Both the position numbers and the translations under genes were made by a program. Below are positions 47,545 through 59,798 of a DNA stretch of 64,000 bases, in pieces. Under the pieces are notes generated by a model that did no database searches, had not been told where the DNA came from, and saw nothing but the letters and a program-made list of their open reading frames with translations. The DNA is taken from contig OX638368.1 of assembly GCA_951812925.1 (NCBI GenBank), forward strand, positions 125,387,309 through 125,451,308. The letters are read 5' to 3'. Positions within the stretch are counted from its first letter, which is position 1. Each line of letters starts with the position of its first letter. Source of the stretch: Calliopum simillimum. Lineage: Eukaryota; Arthropoda; Insecta; Diptera; Lauxaniidae.

Positions 47545-47671
47545 TGCTGAATCTGAATCCGGCACCAGAACTGCGCTAGCTTGTCTGAATTTTGAGATAT
47601 CCTAAGTAATCTCAAGTGCAAAAAATTCCGTATTTCAGGTTCCGGATTCTTATTCAGCAACAAAAACTTTT
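47545..47671. repeat. Short inverted repeat
   Basis: GCTGAATCTGAATCCGG at the left and its near inverse CCGGATTCTTATTCAGC at the right. Confidence 0.6.
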
Positions 47672-48036
47672 AGTTTTATGTACGACTTACAGCTTGGGAA
47701 ATACCTTTTGACAATCCAAGAATTTAGTAAAAAAACAGTTTTTATAAAATATCTCCAAAACTGTTTGCTCCAGAAAAAAATTTTTTCATTAAATCGTAAA
47801 CTATAAAATAACTCATTTTCAAAAATCCCGGAAAACTTTCCAGTTCATCACTTTTTTTAGTCCCAAACGACTGTACTATTTTTTACTCTTTATAAGCTAA
47901 ACAAATCCCTGCAGAACCATGGACTATTCCAAAACTAGTTTGTAAACTACTCCATGGAGGCGACCGACTAGTACAAATTCTGGTCCCATCACATATAAAG
48001 TTCTGTGCGTTTTACATTGTTTTTTATTGGGCGTAA

Positions 48037-48113
48037 CCAATTGTCTCCTTATGTATTACAATCGGATCAGAAAAGGGTCAATTGTCTCCTTATGCATTAC
48101 ATTCAGACCAAAA
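48037..48113 (+). repeat. Two-copy tandem repeat, ~38-bp unit
   Basis: CAATTGTCTCCTTATG followed by ATTACA occurs twice, 38 bp apart. Confidence 0.75.
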
Positions 48114-48368
48114 AAAGACCAATTTTTTTTATTTCATTCATAAATTTCAAAGAATTCAAATTAATATACAAATTTCACACAAACACGTCAAAAGAGTTCA
48201 TGGGCGAATGTGCTAAAGACTTTTTTTAAACATTAGTGTCAATGAAACTTTTTTTATTATTTTATGCTTCGGCAATATTGAACATAAGTTTCATTTTCCG
48301 CTCCGAAGTCTCTTTAGACAAATTGTGTACAAACGAATGAAAATTTAAAAATTGGAATTTAAAATCAC

Positions 48369-48439
48369 CGAGTGGAGGATTTGAACCTAGAACTCTCCAA
48401 GCAGCGCAAGTTATTAGACCGATACACTATCGTTTGCTC
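48369..48439 (-). repeat. tRNA-like segment 3
   Basis: Minus strand A-box TAGTGTATCGG and B-box GGTTCAAATCC, spaced as in a tRNA. The ends do not form a seven-pair acceptor stem. Confidence 0.5.
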
Positions 48440-50664
48440 TTCTTCACAGGAGATGAACTTCCAAAAAGTACATAAGTACGTACTCAGTAATGTTATAATT
48501 TCACACATTCAGACAACATTTTGAGTGGGAAAAACTTAAAATTTTATTTTGATGCTTTTACGCTTGTCCGACTTAAAGTTCATGAGATATCACGATTTTA
48601 AAATCAACAGGTAACCCCTTGTTTAAGTCCCAAGTGACTGTACTAAAACCGTTTTAATAAAATTTGATAGGAAGGTGTAGAACATAACTGCACTCGTCGA
48701 AAGAAGCAGTAAGTAGTTAAATTGCTGCTTGATTAAACTATTTGTTTCAATAAAACAAATATATATTTGAAATAGAGCCTTATTATTTGATCTCACCAAA
48801 TATTGGAATACAAACATACATAAGTAGCTATATTTGACACAAATAAATATTTAATTTATTAAAAGGCTCTTTCTTTGTTATAGAAGAAAATATTTGAGAG
48901 TTACTTGCCCAAAAAGTCAAAGATGAACCGTTGAAAAACACCTGGTTTAAGGTTTTTTACTCTTTTGTGTACCGATGTTTGTGATAAAACTGTCCCAAGT
49001 TAAAACAAAAATCATATTTCCTTTTATTTTGTTTCTTTAGAGTGTTTGCCACTATGAGGACAATACCATGTATATATATGGGGCTTATAAAAGCTGTCTG
49101 GCCAAAAAATGTAGGTATATCAATAATTTTGCTTAAATTAAGTTATTAAATTTAAAATGCTAGCTATTATCATGGTGCTGCGGATATACTATTATTTCTC
49201 GACACTATCGGTGATTTTTCTCACTGTTTCTTATGTCTGTGGAAGCAACGAAAATCCACAGAATTAAAACTAATTATGTGAATTTCCTTTTGATTATCAT
49301 TATCATCGAACAGAACATCAACTTGTTACGCCCTCTCTAAAAGGGCAGCTCCAAAAAAAAAGGAAACCAAAACAGCAACAATTCAAAAAACAAACAAACC
49401 ATTCATCCATCCATCCGTCAGCTCATCAACAGCAACAGATTCAATGACGACGACGACAAAAGCTCAAAAAAAAATAAAATTAAAAAAATATATAAAAAAA
49501 ATAAAAATCCACCCCAGACCTAATTCCCATAAGTTTCCGCGAATTTATACAAATTATAAGTGCAAACAAGTCAATATTTGTTTTTGTATTTCGGATTTTT
49601 ATTGTTGTTTGTTTTTTGGAATAATCCACAATCTTAAAATTGGATTTCGCTTGTGCGCGCGCTCTTTGGATCACACAATACAAAATAAATAAATGGGGAA
49701 GCTAAACGAAGTTAAGCCCCCTTTGTCGGGTTATCCAATAAATTGGAGTATCAATATCAACACCGAATCAAACACAATTTTTGACGTTTCCCAATGTTGG
49801 TAGTTTCAACCATCGTTTGGCTATCGTGCTATGTAGTGAACATGTATCACGAATTAAGCGACGGCGACAGCGGCAGCGGTTGTCGAATACAGTTCAACAC
49901 TTAACTTAATTTGGAAGCATAATCATGGAACATATAATTATTGGCACAATATTGAAGATCCGCGCTAGAGATATGCAGTTGATCAATGAAACCAAAAGAA
50001 AAAAAAAACAGATGATGTGAGAACATTGATCACTAAGCGCCAAATTGATCACCTCGTCCAGTGAGAAAGAAAAAAAACTAGTGCGTTATCTTTCGGCTGG
50101 CCAAAAATTAAATACACTACACCGTATACAATAAAAGTTCCTTATAACTCTGTTAGTATATGATTCTGAAAGTTGAAATGAAATATAGTTGTCTTAATAA
50201 ACGCGATAAATTACATGGAAATTATATTTTAATTTTCCATGTAATTTTATATAGTAAATTTTAAAATAACTAAAAATGTCCACGGTAAAGGCATGACATG
50301 TCACAGGATTTCCGTACTTAAATGAGCGTAAAAGCATCAAAATGAAATGTAAAAGTAACTTTAAAAAAAAAATTTCATTTGTTTAGCTCATAAAGACTTA
50401 AAGGATTTTAAACCACGATTAAGGCATACTTGTTTTTACAATTCAAATTTACGAAATCTTTTGTGTTGACTTTTTGTTCCAAAAAAAAACATATATTTTT
50501 CACCCAAAAATAATAAAAAAAGCCGTAGGTATACCGATTTCAATTTATATAATAATAAAGGTTGATCTAATAAGAGCTTCCTACTTTGTTAACTAAATAA
50601 AATACATAAAAATCAATGTATTGATGCAAATCTTTATTTGGAATGATAGTTCGGTTCCTACAAC

Positions 50665-51862
50665 TCAATGTTTAAAAATTATTTCGTTCAAATGTTGCCC
50701 ACGACTAGCTCTTAAATGGTTCATTCTGTGGGTCCAATTTTCGACAACTCTTTCGAGCCTATCGGCCGGTATTCCTTGAATAACACAAGTTATGTTGGTT
50801 TCCAAAGCGTCAATAGTTTCGGGTTTGTCGACATAAGCAAGTGATTTAACAAATCCCCAAAGAAAGGAATTCAATGGCGTCAAATCACTTGATTTTGGTG
50901 GCCAATTAACAGGAGCATTTCTTGAGATGATTTTATCATCGAACGTTTCCCTCAATAAAGCGATTATTTCTCCAGCTGTATGACATGTTCCGCAATCCTG
51001 TTGAAACCAGAGGTCGGCTACACTAATATCCTGAATTTTTGGCAACAAAAATTCATTGATCATTGCGAACAACATTGACCGTAACACAGGCGCCATTCGC
51101 ATTTTTGAAGAATTACGGTCCGATGATACCTCCTGCCCATAAACCACACCAAACAGTACATTTATCGGGATACATTGGAAGCTCTTGGATTGGTTCTGGT
51201 TGTTCATCGGCCCAAATACGCCAATTTTGCTTGTTAACGTAGCAGTTCAACCAGAAATGAGCTTCGTCGCTAAACACAATTTTTCGATAAAATAATGGAT
51301 CAATTTGAAGTTGTTGTAAGTCTTATGAACCGAAATTAAAACGTACACCAATATCATCCGGCTTCAATTCTTGTACGAGCTGTATTTTATAGGCCTTCAG
51401 ACCAAGATCACGCCTCAAGATACGCCACAATGATCCATAAGAAATACCCAAAGCCTGAGATCGGCGACGTAGCAACCCAGCTACGGCCAACATTATTGTG
51501 AAATTGACTGAAAGTCTATTTGTTTTGAAATGAGCTGATTTGGATTTAACCACGTTTCGTGAGTGTTTTGATTACGTTTCGTTGCTGATTTGGATTTAAC
51601 AACGCTTGGCAACCAGTGTTGCTGAATAAGTTTCAACCACGTTTATGAGTGATTTAGAAACGCATCATACAAATATGTGCTTAGAGCGTTGTTAAATCCA
51701 AATCAGCAACGAAACGTAATTAAAATACTCACGAACGTGGTAAAAACTCATTTAACAACGCTTTTTTTCTTCGCTCTGTGTATAAATAACATTCTCTGAT
51801 GACTGATTTTGGTTGTTAGTTTCCACAATTAATAAACGTTGTTCAGGAGTAAGTCTAATCAT
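50665..51862 (-). pseudogene. DD41D transposase pseudogene
   Basis: Starts MIRLTPEQRLLIVE at 51862, broken by the foldback insert, resumes with GSLWRILRRDLGLK and IVFSDEAHFW (first Asp) after a stop. A frameshift near 51120 joins to WFQQDCGTCHTA (second Asp). The third position reads SSDLTPLN; it lies 41 residues after the second Asp, as in the rosa/DD41D group described from tephritids, but is Asn instead of Asp. It ends GQHLNEIIFKH at 50665. Confidence 0.75.
51535..51775. repeat. Small foldback element inside the DD41D transposon
   Basis: Inverted arms around TTACGTTTCGTTGCTGATTT (left about 51567, right inverse about 51698), ends near AGCGTTGTTAAAT. It splits the transposase N-terminus from its body. 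Confidence 0.7.
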
Positions 51863-51970
51863 GATTGAGTCGTATTGATTACTGAACACAAAGGTCATAT
51901 AGACAAGCCATTTGACACATAACAGCCGTCAAAACAATCCAGTTGGAAAAGGGACTTCTTATTGGATCAC

Positions 51971-53844
51971 TATAGCATATTGAACAAAATTTAATGAAAA
52001 TCAATTTAAAAGGTTGCTTAATTTTCATCCATAGAATTGTCTTTTTTTCCCATTTCAATATTCTTAACTGATATAGTGGTTTTATTTTGAAGCAATTTTA
52101 TGATGCTAAATTCCGACTGATTTGTGAGGTATTTATAGAAATCTTTACATTGAAATTCAGGTTACATTTGAAGATGAGAATTACATTTAATGTTTCCATA
52201 TCTAATCGATCTTTGTTTGCAAGTTCAAGTTTGCAAAAAAGACTCATTCCATCGGTGCACCGATGCTGAAGTTTTTCGCAGTATTCGAGTCTAGAAAGCA
52301 ATATAATACTGCGTAAAACAGATACGATAAGAGCGTTAGGGATACATCATTGTCTTGCAGTTTTCGATAAGATGGGTAAAAAAATTGTTCTCTCTAAAAA
52401 ATTCAAAGTGTTCATCAATCACCGCACCGCGTTATGGTTCACTGATGGTCTAAAATGGAAGATGGCAGCGCCAGTCCGTGGGACCAAGATTCCAAAAAAC
52501 AGTTGCAGTGAGAAAAACAGCTCCTTTTTTTTTGTCTGATCTCTGAGCTCAAAGCAAAATATGGGGCAGAATTTTTTTTAAATTTTAAGCTACATGGTGC
52601 GGAAAAAAGAACGCAAATCACGGCCATTACATTCACCTTCTGAAAGGTGATAATATTTCGCACATTAATACTTAATCACCTTGGTAATTGGGCCATCAGA
52701 TTAATTTTTTTTTTTCTTTCTACCAGCGCAACGCTTCAGCGTTACTCGCAATTGTTTAAAAAAGCAGCAAAAAAAGAATCTGCATAAAATTTTAATCATT
52801 AAAAGGGGTGCAAATAGTTCGAAATTTAAGAAATATTTAGCGAAACGCATGACGGTCAGACAGAAAAAAAAATTCAACTTTTATGTGAGTAGGACTTTTT
52901 CACACGACATTTCGGATTTTCGCCAGAAAAAAAAAACCACAGACTTGTACCTATGTTCATATAACAAGCCAATTTAAGAAGTCGTCAACCTGTTGAAAAA
53001 TTAAGAAGAATAAAAAATCACAAAATAATACTTATCATTGGGGCGTAACACGATCAAAACAATTGGCTTAAAGTAGCTTTACGCAGTTATTTGACCCCCA
53101 TATTCGAGAGGGGGTGTAGCAAGCAAGTTATCGTGCTGGTTATATTGTTGTTGTTGTTGTTGTTGTACCATGCACTGTGGTGCCCAATTACAGTCAAATG
53201 AGCTGGAAAACTGTATCAAATGACCTGCAAGGAACACGTTAACATTAAATGCTGCTGCTGCTGCTGCTTGCTGATGACCAACAACAACAACAACAACAAC
53301 AATAAAACTTGGCAGCCTCAGCCTTTGGCACAACACAGGCACCACCACACAGAGTAAAGAGATGGCTTGCGTGTGGCAATTTCAGTTAAAAATTTTGATA
53401 ATCTGATGCCAAAAAATGTCAAGAGCCAAAGAAAGAGGCTTTAGTTTTGATTTTAATTTTTGCGCTTCTATTTTTTTTTTTATTTTCTTATTTTTTCATC
53501 TTTTGTTTTATGTCGATTTTGTTCACTTTCTCTTGCACCTTTTAATCATTGTAGGCTTTGTTCTGCTTTGAGTCCTTGCAGCCTGTAATAATTACTGATC
53601 CATATTGATGATGAATATTAACCCATTTTCTGCTATTGTTTCATTTTGTAACTTAAATTTGATCACTTCACTGGAGAAAAATTAGTACTCCTCAGCCTTA
53701 TCTCTCAACAGCGCTGGAGTCATTGTTCAGAGAAAAAATAATGGTCTATCGTAATGCTTAGAATAAAGCCGGGCTATTGGGCTCCCTATCTATAATTACT
53801 TTAAATCAGATCTTGAAATTAAGTTCTTGAAATATTTTTTTAAA
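51971..53844. other. Spacer with microsatellites
   Basis: Microsatellites near 53.1-53.3 kb. Short ORFs without domain features. Confidence 0.5.
53145..53303 (+). repeat. (TTG)n, (GCT)n and (AAC)n microsatellites
   Basis: A TTG run at about 53145-53166, a GCT run near 53252-53270 and an AAC run near 53279-53302. TTG and AAC runs are complementary and could pair. Confidence 0.85.
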
Positions 53845-53869
53845 GTTAGGTTAGGTTAGGTTAGGTTAG
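53845..53869 (+). repeat. (GTTAG)5 simple repeat, LINE tail
   Basis: 25 bp, five exact GTTAG units, directly after the LINE 3' UTR. Confidence 0.95.
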
Positions 53870-54265
53870 ATCCGGGAGATGAACATGTTGTCATCATTAA
53901 GTTAGGCCTCGAGAAAGGGCCCATTGTATACCCGATACTATGAGCTTTAGCAGAGAAAGCCTAAGAGAACCACTTGGATGTACATATATACTTCCATATG
54001 GATTTAAGACAAGCCTCAGACAGTGAGTCAAGCGATTCCAAATTGAAATGACCAAAATTCTTTATACGTCTAAGCGCAAGCGCTGGACATTCACAAAAGA
54101 AATGAAAGAGTGTTTCTTCTATATCAGGGTCTTTACAACTTCTACAAAGGTCGCCAATGTTTGAGAAACCTAAACGAGATGGATGGATTCCCAAGGCACA
54201 ATGTCCAGTAATAGCACCGATTAAGATCCGTACATTATGTTTCTCCATTGTTATTAAAAACTTAG
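53845..54265 (-). pseudogene. 3' end of a second LINE, 5'-truncated
   Basis: Encodes MEKHNVRILIGAITGHCALG, then a CRSCKDPDIEETLFHFFCECP finger-like C-terminus typical of R1/jockey-group LINEs that end after an RNase H-like region. The frame ends at 53961. The tail on the element strand is five CCTAA units (53845-53869). The body is cut at 54266 by a TA-flanked element and resumes only briefly beyond 55147. Confidence 0.75.
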
Positions 54266-54267
54266 TA

Positions 54268-55144
54268 GGGTAAGGGAGGGAAATATGGACCACCCATCTT
54301 TCTTTTTTAAATAAATTTCAAAATACATAAAACAAAACAAATTTATTTTATGTCAATCAGTAAAGGAAACAATTTACCTTTATTCTGATTCAGTTTTAGA
54401 TAAATAGAAAAAAAATTAAAAAACTGAAAATACTCAAAATGAAGATAAAAAAAAAGTGTAGTGTAATATGGACCATATAGTCCATTTGGTGCAGAAGTTG
54501 CATATAAAAATGTCACTTCCACATTCGGCACATTTTTCATAACTCCAAGAACGTCAGATTACAAATTAAACCTAAAATTCGCCACGACGATCTTCTGAGT
54601 AAAGGGTATTACAATATATGCATTTTTTAACCAGTTTTTCCTTTGTAGTTAACGAATTACATATAATGACCATCAGACTCGTCATTAAAACTGCAACTAA
54701 GTAGATTCCCCATCTGAAAAAGATGATAAATACATTTGTTTTTGAGGCTTTTTTCTTTGGTGGTCCATATTACCCACAGCACGTGTTGGTGAAATAAATA
54801 GTTTTTTATCAAAAAATCCCTTGGGTTAATGAACTTATTTGTGCTAATAAATTATAAATGGTATTCACTGACTTTATATAATTAACCATTTATTTAAAAA
54901 CGCGATGTCTTTAAAGCGAAATAATGAAATATACTCACTAGAAAAAAATTATCACTGATCTTTTTTTTCGAAAAATCAACTTTACAGGAACATGCGACTA
55001 CACCGAATGCTAAAATCGCCCTATTATAAGCTTTAGGCATTAGCGTTCAGTTTGAACATGAATAACTGTAAATCCTATGTATGCAGTGGGAAATTACCGT
55101 GTGGTCCATATTACCCATGTAGTCCATATTTCTCTCCCTTACCC
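54268..55144. mobile_element. TA-flanked inverted-repeat element, 877 bp
   Basis: Ends GGGTAAGGGAGGGAAATATGG and its inverse (one mismatch in the first 20), with TA at 54266-54267 and 55145-55146, splitting a LINE. TA duplication points to the Tc1/mariner group. The motif GGTCCATATTACCC or its inverse recurs near both ends and in the middle (about 54468, 54760, 55101). No transposase recognised. Confidence 0.8.
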
Positions 55145-55404
55145 TACGAATTATACTATATGATGGCCAAATAGATCTAAAATAGATTTAAAGTTAAGTC
55201 AGACTTTAAAATAAAAGCTAAAAAAACTTTTAAGGACTTTTATCCTTAAAAGTTCTTTAAAAAAATTTTTTTTGGAAAAAGCTTATCCCCTAAAAGTTTT
55301 TTTTTTGAATAAACACAACATGTGAAAAAAAATAGCTTGAAAAATGTCTTAGTAAGTAAAGTATAAGAAATTGCATTTATCTATAGAGCTGGAAGATAAA
55401 ATGT

Positions 55405-55720
55405 GACCGTTTTGGCCCCATTTTTTTAAAAAATATATTATTGCACCAATCGATGAGAAAAATTCGAAAATATATTTTGAACATGACCAGAGGTGTCTCT
55501 ATACAAATGGGCACAAAACAGTCACTTCGAGCGTTCGAAGACACCTACTTTCGATCTTCACAATCCATTGGTGCAATAAAATTTATTTTCTGAAATGGGC
55601 CCAAAATGGTCTCTTAGAGACGTAGGCGATACCTCTGGCTATATCCAAAATATATTTTCGAGCTTTCCCCATCGATTGATACAATAAAATTTTATCACAA
55701 AAATGGGCCCAAAACAGTCA
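55405..55720. repeat. Inverted repeat, ~95-bp arms
   Basis: Left CAATCGATGAGAAAAATTCG then AAAATATATTTT; right AAAATATATTTTCGAGCTTT then CCCCATCGATTG. Both arms sit between GGGCC/GGCCC AAA.C phrases. Confidence 0.65.
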
Positions 55721-55935
55721 CTTGGTACATCTGCCTGGGTAATGATCAACAAGGCAAACATCTCGTCGAGCAAATCGATAGCTGCACCTTTTAAAGACTG
55801 ATTCTCATCTCAGGATCACTACACGCGATGTTCTTTATCTAGAGGATTCTTCGAATGGATTGTTCTTGAGAAGTATTTTTTTCTGACCTCAAATTAAACC
55901 AGTAAAGGTATTACCATTGCCCTGGCCTAACACTA

Positions 55936-56390
55936 AATATCCTACACTGCAACATTTTGAAAATTTTGCTTGTGCGAAAGATGCAGTGACCTCTATTCTG
56001 AGTTCACATAGTTTTTTCTCAGAGCTTGCGCTTACTGTCCCAAGTATTTATGGGTATTTTGGTTTGCATTGTCGTGAAAAATGCTCATAAGGTTGCATTT
56101 TGAATATATTTTTTGTATGGGCTGTAGGCGTGTTCGTTGACCGTTTTTCCTCATTTTTGATCCCACGATTTAACTTTTACGACGAAGCCAATGTACCAAA
56201 TTTCTTTGAATTATCTTGCTTCCAAAAAATATTAAAATGATTTCAAAAAACAGGCAGACAGACGAACATGGCTATATCGACACTGGAAGTGACGCTAATC
56301 AAGAAAATATATATTTTTTCATACCTGCATCGCCTTCTTCACCGCGTTACAAACGGAATGACAAAGTAAATATACCCTGGTGTAGGGTAT
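55936..56390 (+). repeat. Family A copy 5
   Basis: ATATCCTACACTGCAAC start and GGTGTAGGGTAT end, with a single minisatellite unit. Confidence 0.85.
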
Positions 56391-58596
56391 AAAAATTGGT
56401 ATTATAAATGTACCATTGAATCACAGGAAATTTAACGAGGATTCAAAAAAAAAAATTTTAAAAGGGCATATTAATAAGATCTTGTTCATATTAAAATGGC
56501 CGCCAAAGTTAAAAAATTGAAAATATCAAATTTAAAGGTCCATAACTTTGGGAAATCCTTTTTAAGCCCATAAACCAAATACACTCTTAGAAATCTCATA
56601 TAATTAGCTAAAACTTTCGGTTAAAATAATTCTCTCAAGAAAATGTTTTTTTTTTTTTTTGTAAAACAAGTCAGGAAATTAGTTTATTCCTCAGGGGTAC
56701 ATTTTAGGCACTCCCAGGTGCAATTATGTTGTTAGTCCAGGTCTCTTGTATCACCTCCCAGAAGCTTCGTAAACTTATGCAATACACCTTGTATAAGAAT
56801 TAACAATTAACAATGTGTTAATGGTGCTATTAAATTCTCGCAAGAATGAACTTTTAACGAACATCACTTTTGTCGAATATCGTTGAATGGCGTGAGATAT
56901 TAATTATTTGTAAGCTCAGTGTGCAGATCGGTTTTAGGCTGACTGGCTTTTGTCCAGCGCGCAATGAAGGCACTGCTTGATTTGCATAATACTCGTATGT
57001 ACTTTGTGCCACCTACTTTGCTTATGGTATCAAGACTTGAACAAAGTAAAAATTTCTGTTGCATACCGTGCGAATTTTAGTTTCATAATTCTACTACAAA
57101 GTAACGGGGCACTGCTTGAAATTTGAGCTAAATGTATGTAGAAGGTTATCTCAATTAGGATGATCATTTAAAGTTGAGTCTTGAAGAATTCATGGCAGGC
57201 AAAACAAAAAGTAAAACAAAAATGAAATGGACCTTTTGCGAATTTAATACAAATTAAACAAAAATAAAAGAACAAGCCATGTAAAACAAATAAATCAAAT
57301 CTGTGTCGCAGACAACAGGACAATCATCATCCTGTTCATTTCTTTCACTTAAATCAATTTCCGACAGTAAAAGATCAGACCTCACACGATCGGATACAGA
57401 GTTATGGCAAATTGTGGTGGGTGTTACTGAATCGTTTGGTGTCGCTAATTACAGGGTACAAATTTTACGCTGCCATTATATGACTTAATTACCACTGATT
57501 GCCGCCACACAAAGCGGTGATACTTAAAATATTGTAGTTGGCAAAGAAAAAACAAACAATTTCATTCATGGCATTTCAAAGTACAAAATGCATTGCATAT
57601 CCGTTTTTGGGTTTTTTTTTTAGAACCTTGATACTTCCCTGCACTTAGATAAGATTCATACAAACCTGTACATCGCAGCTTTAATCCTTTTGTTGTTAAG
57701 TATCCATGTAGTTTTCCTAATAAGTCGTAAGTCATTTTATATTGAACGTTTGAACAGTCAAAGTCATTAAAAAGTTGGAGCAAGTAGTGAAGGAATTAAA
57801 AAGACTCATTACCGAAGTATAAGATATCAGAATAAAGATAGAACAGCCAAAACTATGGAGCTAGAAATATCACAAACAATAAATGATTGGCAATGAAGTA
57901 TGGACAACATCGACCAAAATTACATTTGGAAACAGACTATAAAACATTATTAACGTCATTAATGCTACAATTCTTCGGTATTACCTAGAGAGTTTTACAT
58001 AACGGGAAGGCTTCAGATCTTTTTGAGTCCGTGTCGGCCGCGATGTGCGCTAAGACTGTTTGCCGTAGCCAATCCTGTTTCTGAAGGTGTACCGTCTCTT
58101 GACTCTAGTGTGACAAATTCTGCGAAAGAATAAACCAATATGTTTCACAGGGCACTAAGGACTACTGTTGAGTTCTATGGAAAATTGGTTTAAGATTTAT
58201 GGCAGAAAAACTGTTTTTTGTTTTAAAAAACATTTTAATTTTATGCTTGTTATCCGTATACAACAACGGCGTTCCTTAGTGTCCTGTAAATTTTTTGGAG
58301 ATGTTTTAATTTTTTAATTTTTTTTTTTTCAGAATTTCCAAGAGAATTTCCATTGTTTCCATGACTATGCTTTTTTTGGCAAGATGAACCTAGTAGGAAT
58401 GCGTATTGGTGCATAGTTTTGCTTATATGTATTGGTAGTTGTGTCTGTCTAGTCGGAGTTAAATTTCAAAAAATATCTTCTCTTCTAAAATTTTATTCCA
58501 AAATGATTTAAAAAAATTTTAACACCACAATTTTAGTTCATAATTATTTCTAGTTTCAATATCAATTGAAGTGATTTGGATAAAATGATCGAAATA
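56391..58596. other. Spacer
   Basis: No supportable gene. The sequence just before 58597 is the left flank of the hAT-type foldback and may be intronic. Confidence 0.45.
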
Positions 58597-58604
58597 TGCT
58601 ATAG

Positions 58605-59790
58605 TAGGGTGGGCCAAATTGTATGGAGGAAATTTTATCGACCACGGCTACCCCCCAATGTCAAAGTTCATTCAATTCTATGAATATTTGCCCAAGGAAC
58701 TATACCTCTGCGTTCAAATTTAGTTCGGCGCATTTTTGATCGAAAATTTTACCTTTTATTAAAATTTTTCTTATTTTCATTCTAAATTTTAAAAATTTTT
58801 ATAAAGACAAAAGTATGTCATTATATGATTTGGCTGGTATTCTGTCAGTAATCAATTAAATTGGGTTCTGTTTTTACGACCACTTTACTTGATAGCGTGG
58901 AATTGATTATATTTATTTCAAAAAATTATATCGGTCAAATAATATATATTTATTATAAACGATTCATATTTTTACATAGATTTTTGGTATATTGTTCTGT
59001 AAAATTAAAAAAAGCGGCTAATTTATTTCCTAAAACTGCCACTAGATGTTGCCCTGGAAAAAAAAAGAATGTCAGATTCGGCATCCTAGCATCCAAAAAC
59101 ACTTGGGTTGGTGTTTCGATTGAAAAAATCCATGTAAAAATATGAATCGTTTATAATAAATCGGTTATGTGACCGATATAATTCCACGCTATCAAGTAAA
59201 GTGTTCGTAAAAACAGAACCCAATTTTATTGATTGCTGACAGAATACCAGCCCAAACATATTATGATATTACATTTGTCTCTATAGGAATTTTGAAAATT
59301 TTCAATTGAAAATGCGCCGAACTAAAGTTGAATGTAGAGGTATGGTTCCTTTGGTAAATATTCATAGAATTGAATGAACTTTCAGCCTAGGTTGGTGATT
59401 TGTTTGAAAAAATTCATCCAAAAATAAGAATCGTTTATTTTGAAAGTCGGTCTTAATGATCGGCTATTTGACCCATATCACTTTTTTAAATATATAGCAT
59501 CAATTTCACACCATCAAGTAAACTTCTTATGCAAACAGAACCCAATTCAATTGATTACTCATAGAATACCAGCCAAATCATATAATGACGTTACTTTTGT
59601 CTTTATAAAAATTTTTAAAATTTAGTATGAAAATAAAAAAAATATTAATAAAAGGTAAAATTTTCGATCAAAAATGCGCCGAACTAAAGTTGAACGCAGA
59701 GGTATAGTTCCTTGGGCAAATATTCATAGAATTGAATGAACTTTCACATAGGGGGGTAGCCGAGATCAGTTTTCAAATCGGCCCACCCTA
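58605..59790. mobile_element. hAT-type foldback element with duplicated right arm
   Basis: Ends TAGGGTGGGCC and exact inverse; 8-bp duplication TGCTATAG at 58597-58604 and 59791-59798. The left arm (58605 to about 58960) is mirrored twice on the right, at about 59150-59390 and 59440-59790. No coding capacity. Confidence 0.9.
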
Positions 59791-59798
59791 TGCTATAG

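Larger units (their letters stand above)
47384..50560. other. Long spacer with minor repeats
   Basis: Holds the inverted repeat at 47545, a two-copy tandem at 48037, a tRNA-like segment at 48369 and a scrap of the family A 5' end near 50095-50130. No gene seen. 49840-49900 is a G+C-richer CGGCGACAGCGGCAGCGG patch of unknown role. Confidence 0.5.
50561..51970 (-). mobile_element. DD41D mariner-like element, degraded
   Basis: Diverged ends GTTGATCTAATAAGAG and GTGATCCAATAAGAAG in inverted orientation. Boundaries are approximate because the TA duplication is not clean. It carries a transposase reading on the minus strand and is interrupted by a small foldback repeat (about 51535-51775). Confidence 0.7.

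Noticed and set aside
48369..48439. Functional tRNA gene
   Set aside because: Internal promoter boxes match, but the ends do not make an acceptor stem and no normal anticodon arm is evident.
53845..53869. Telomere or interstitial telomere repeat
   Set aside because: Only five units, directly attached to a LINE 3' end; better explained as the LINE tail.
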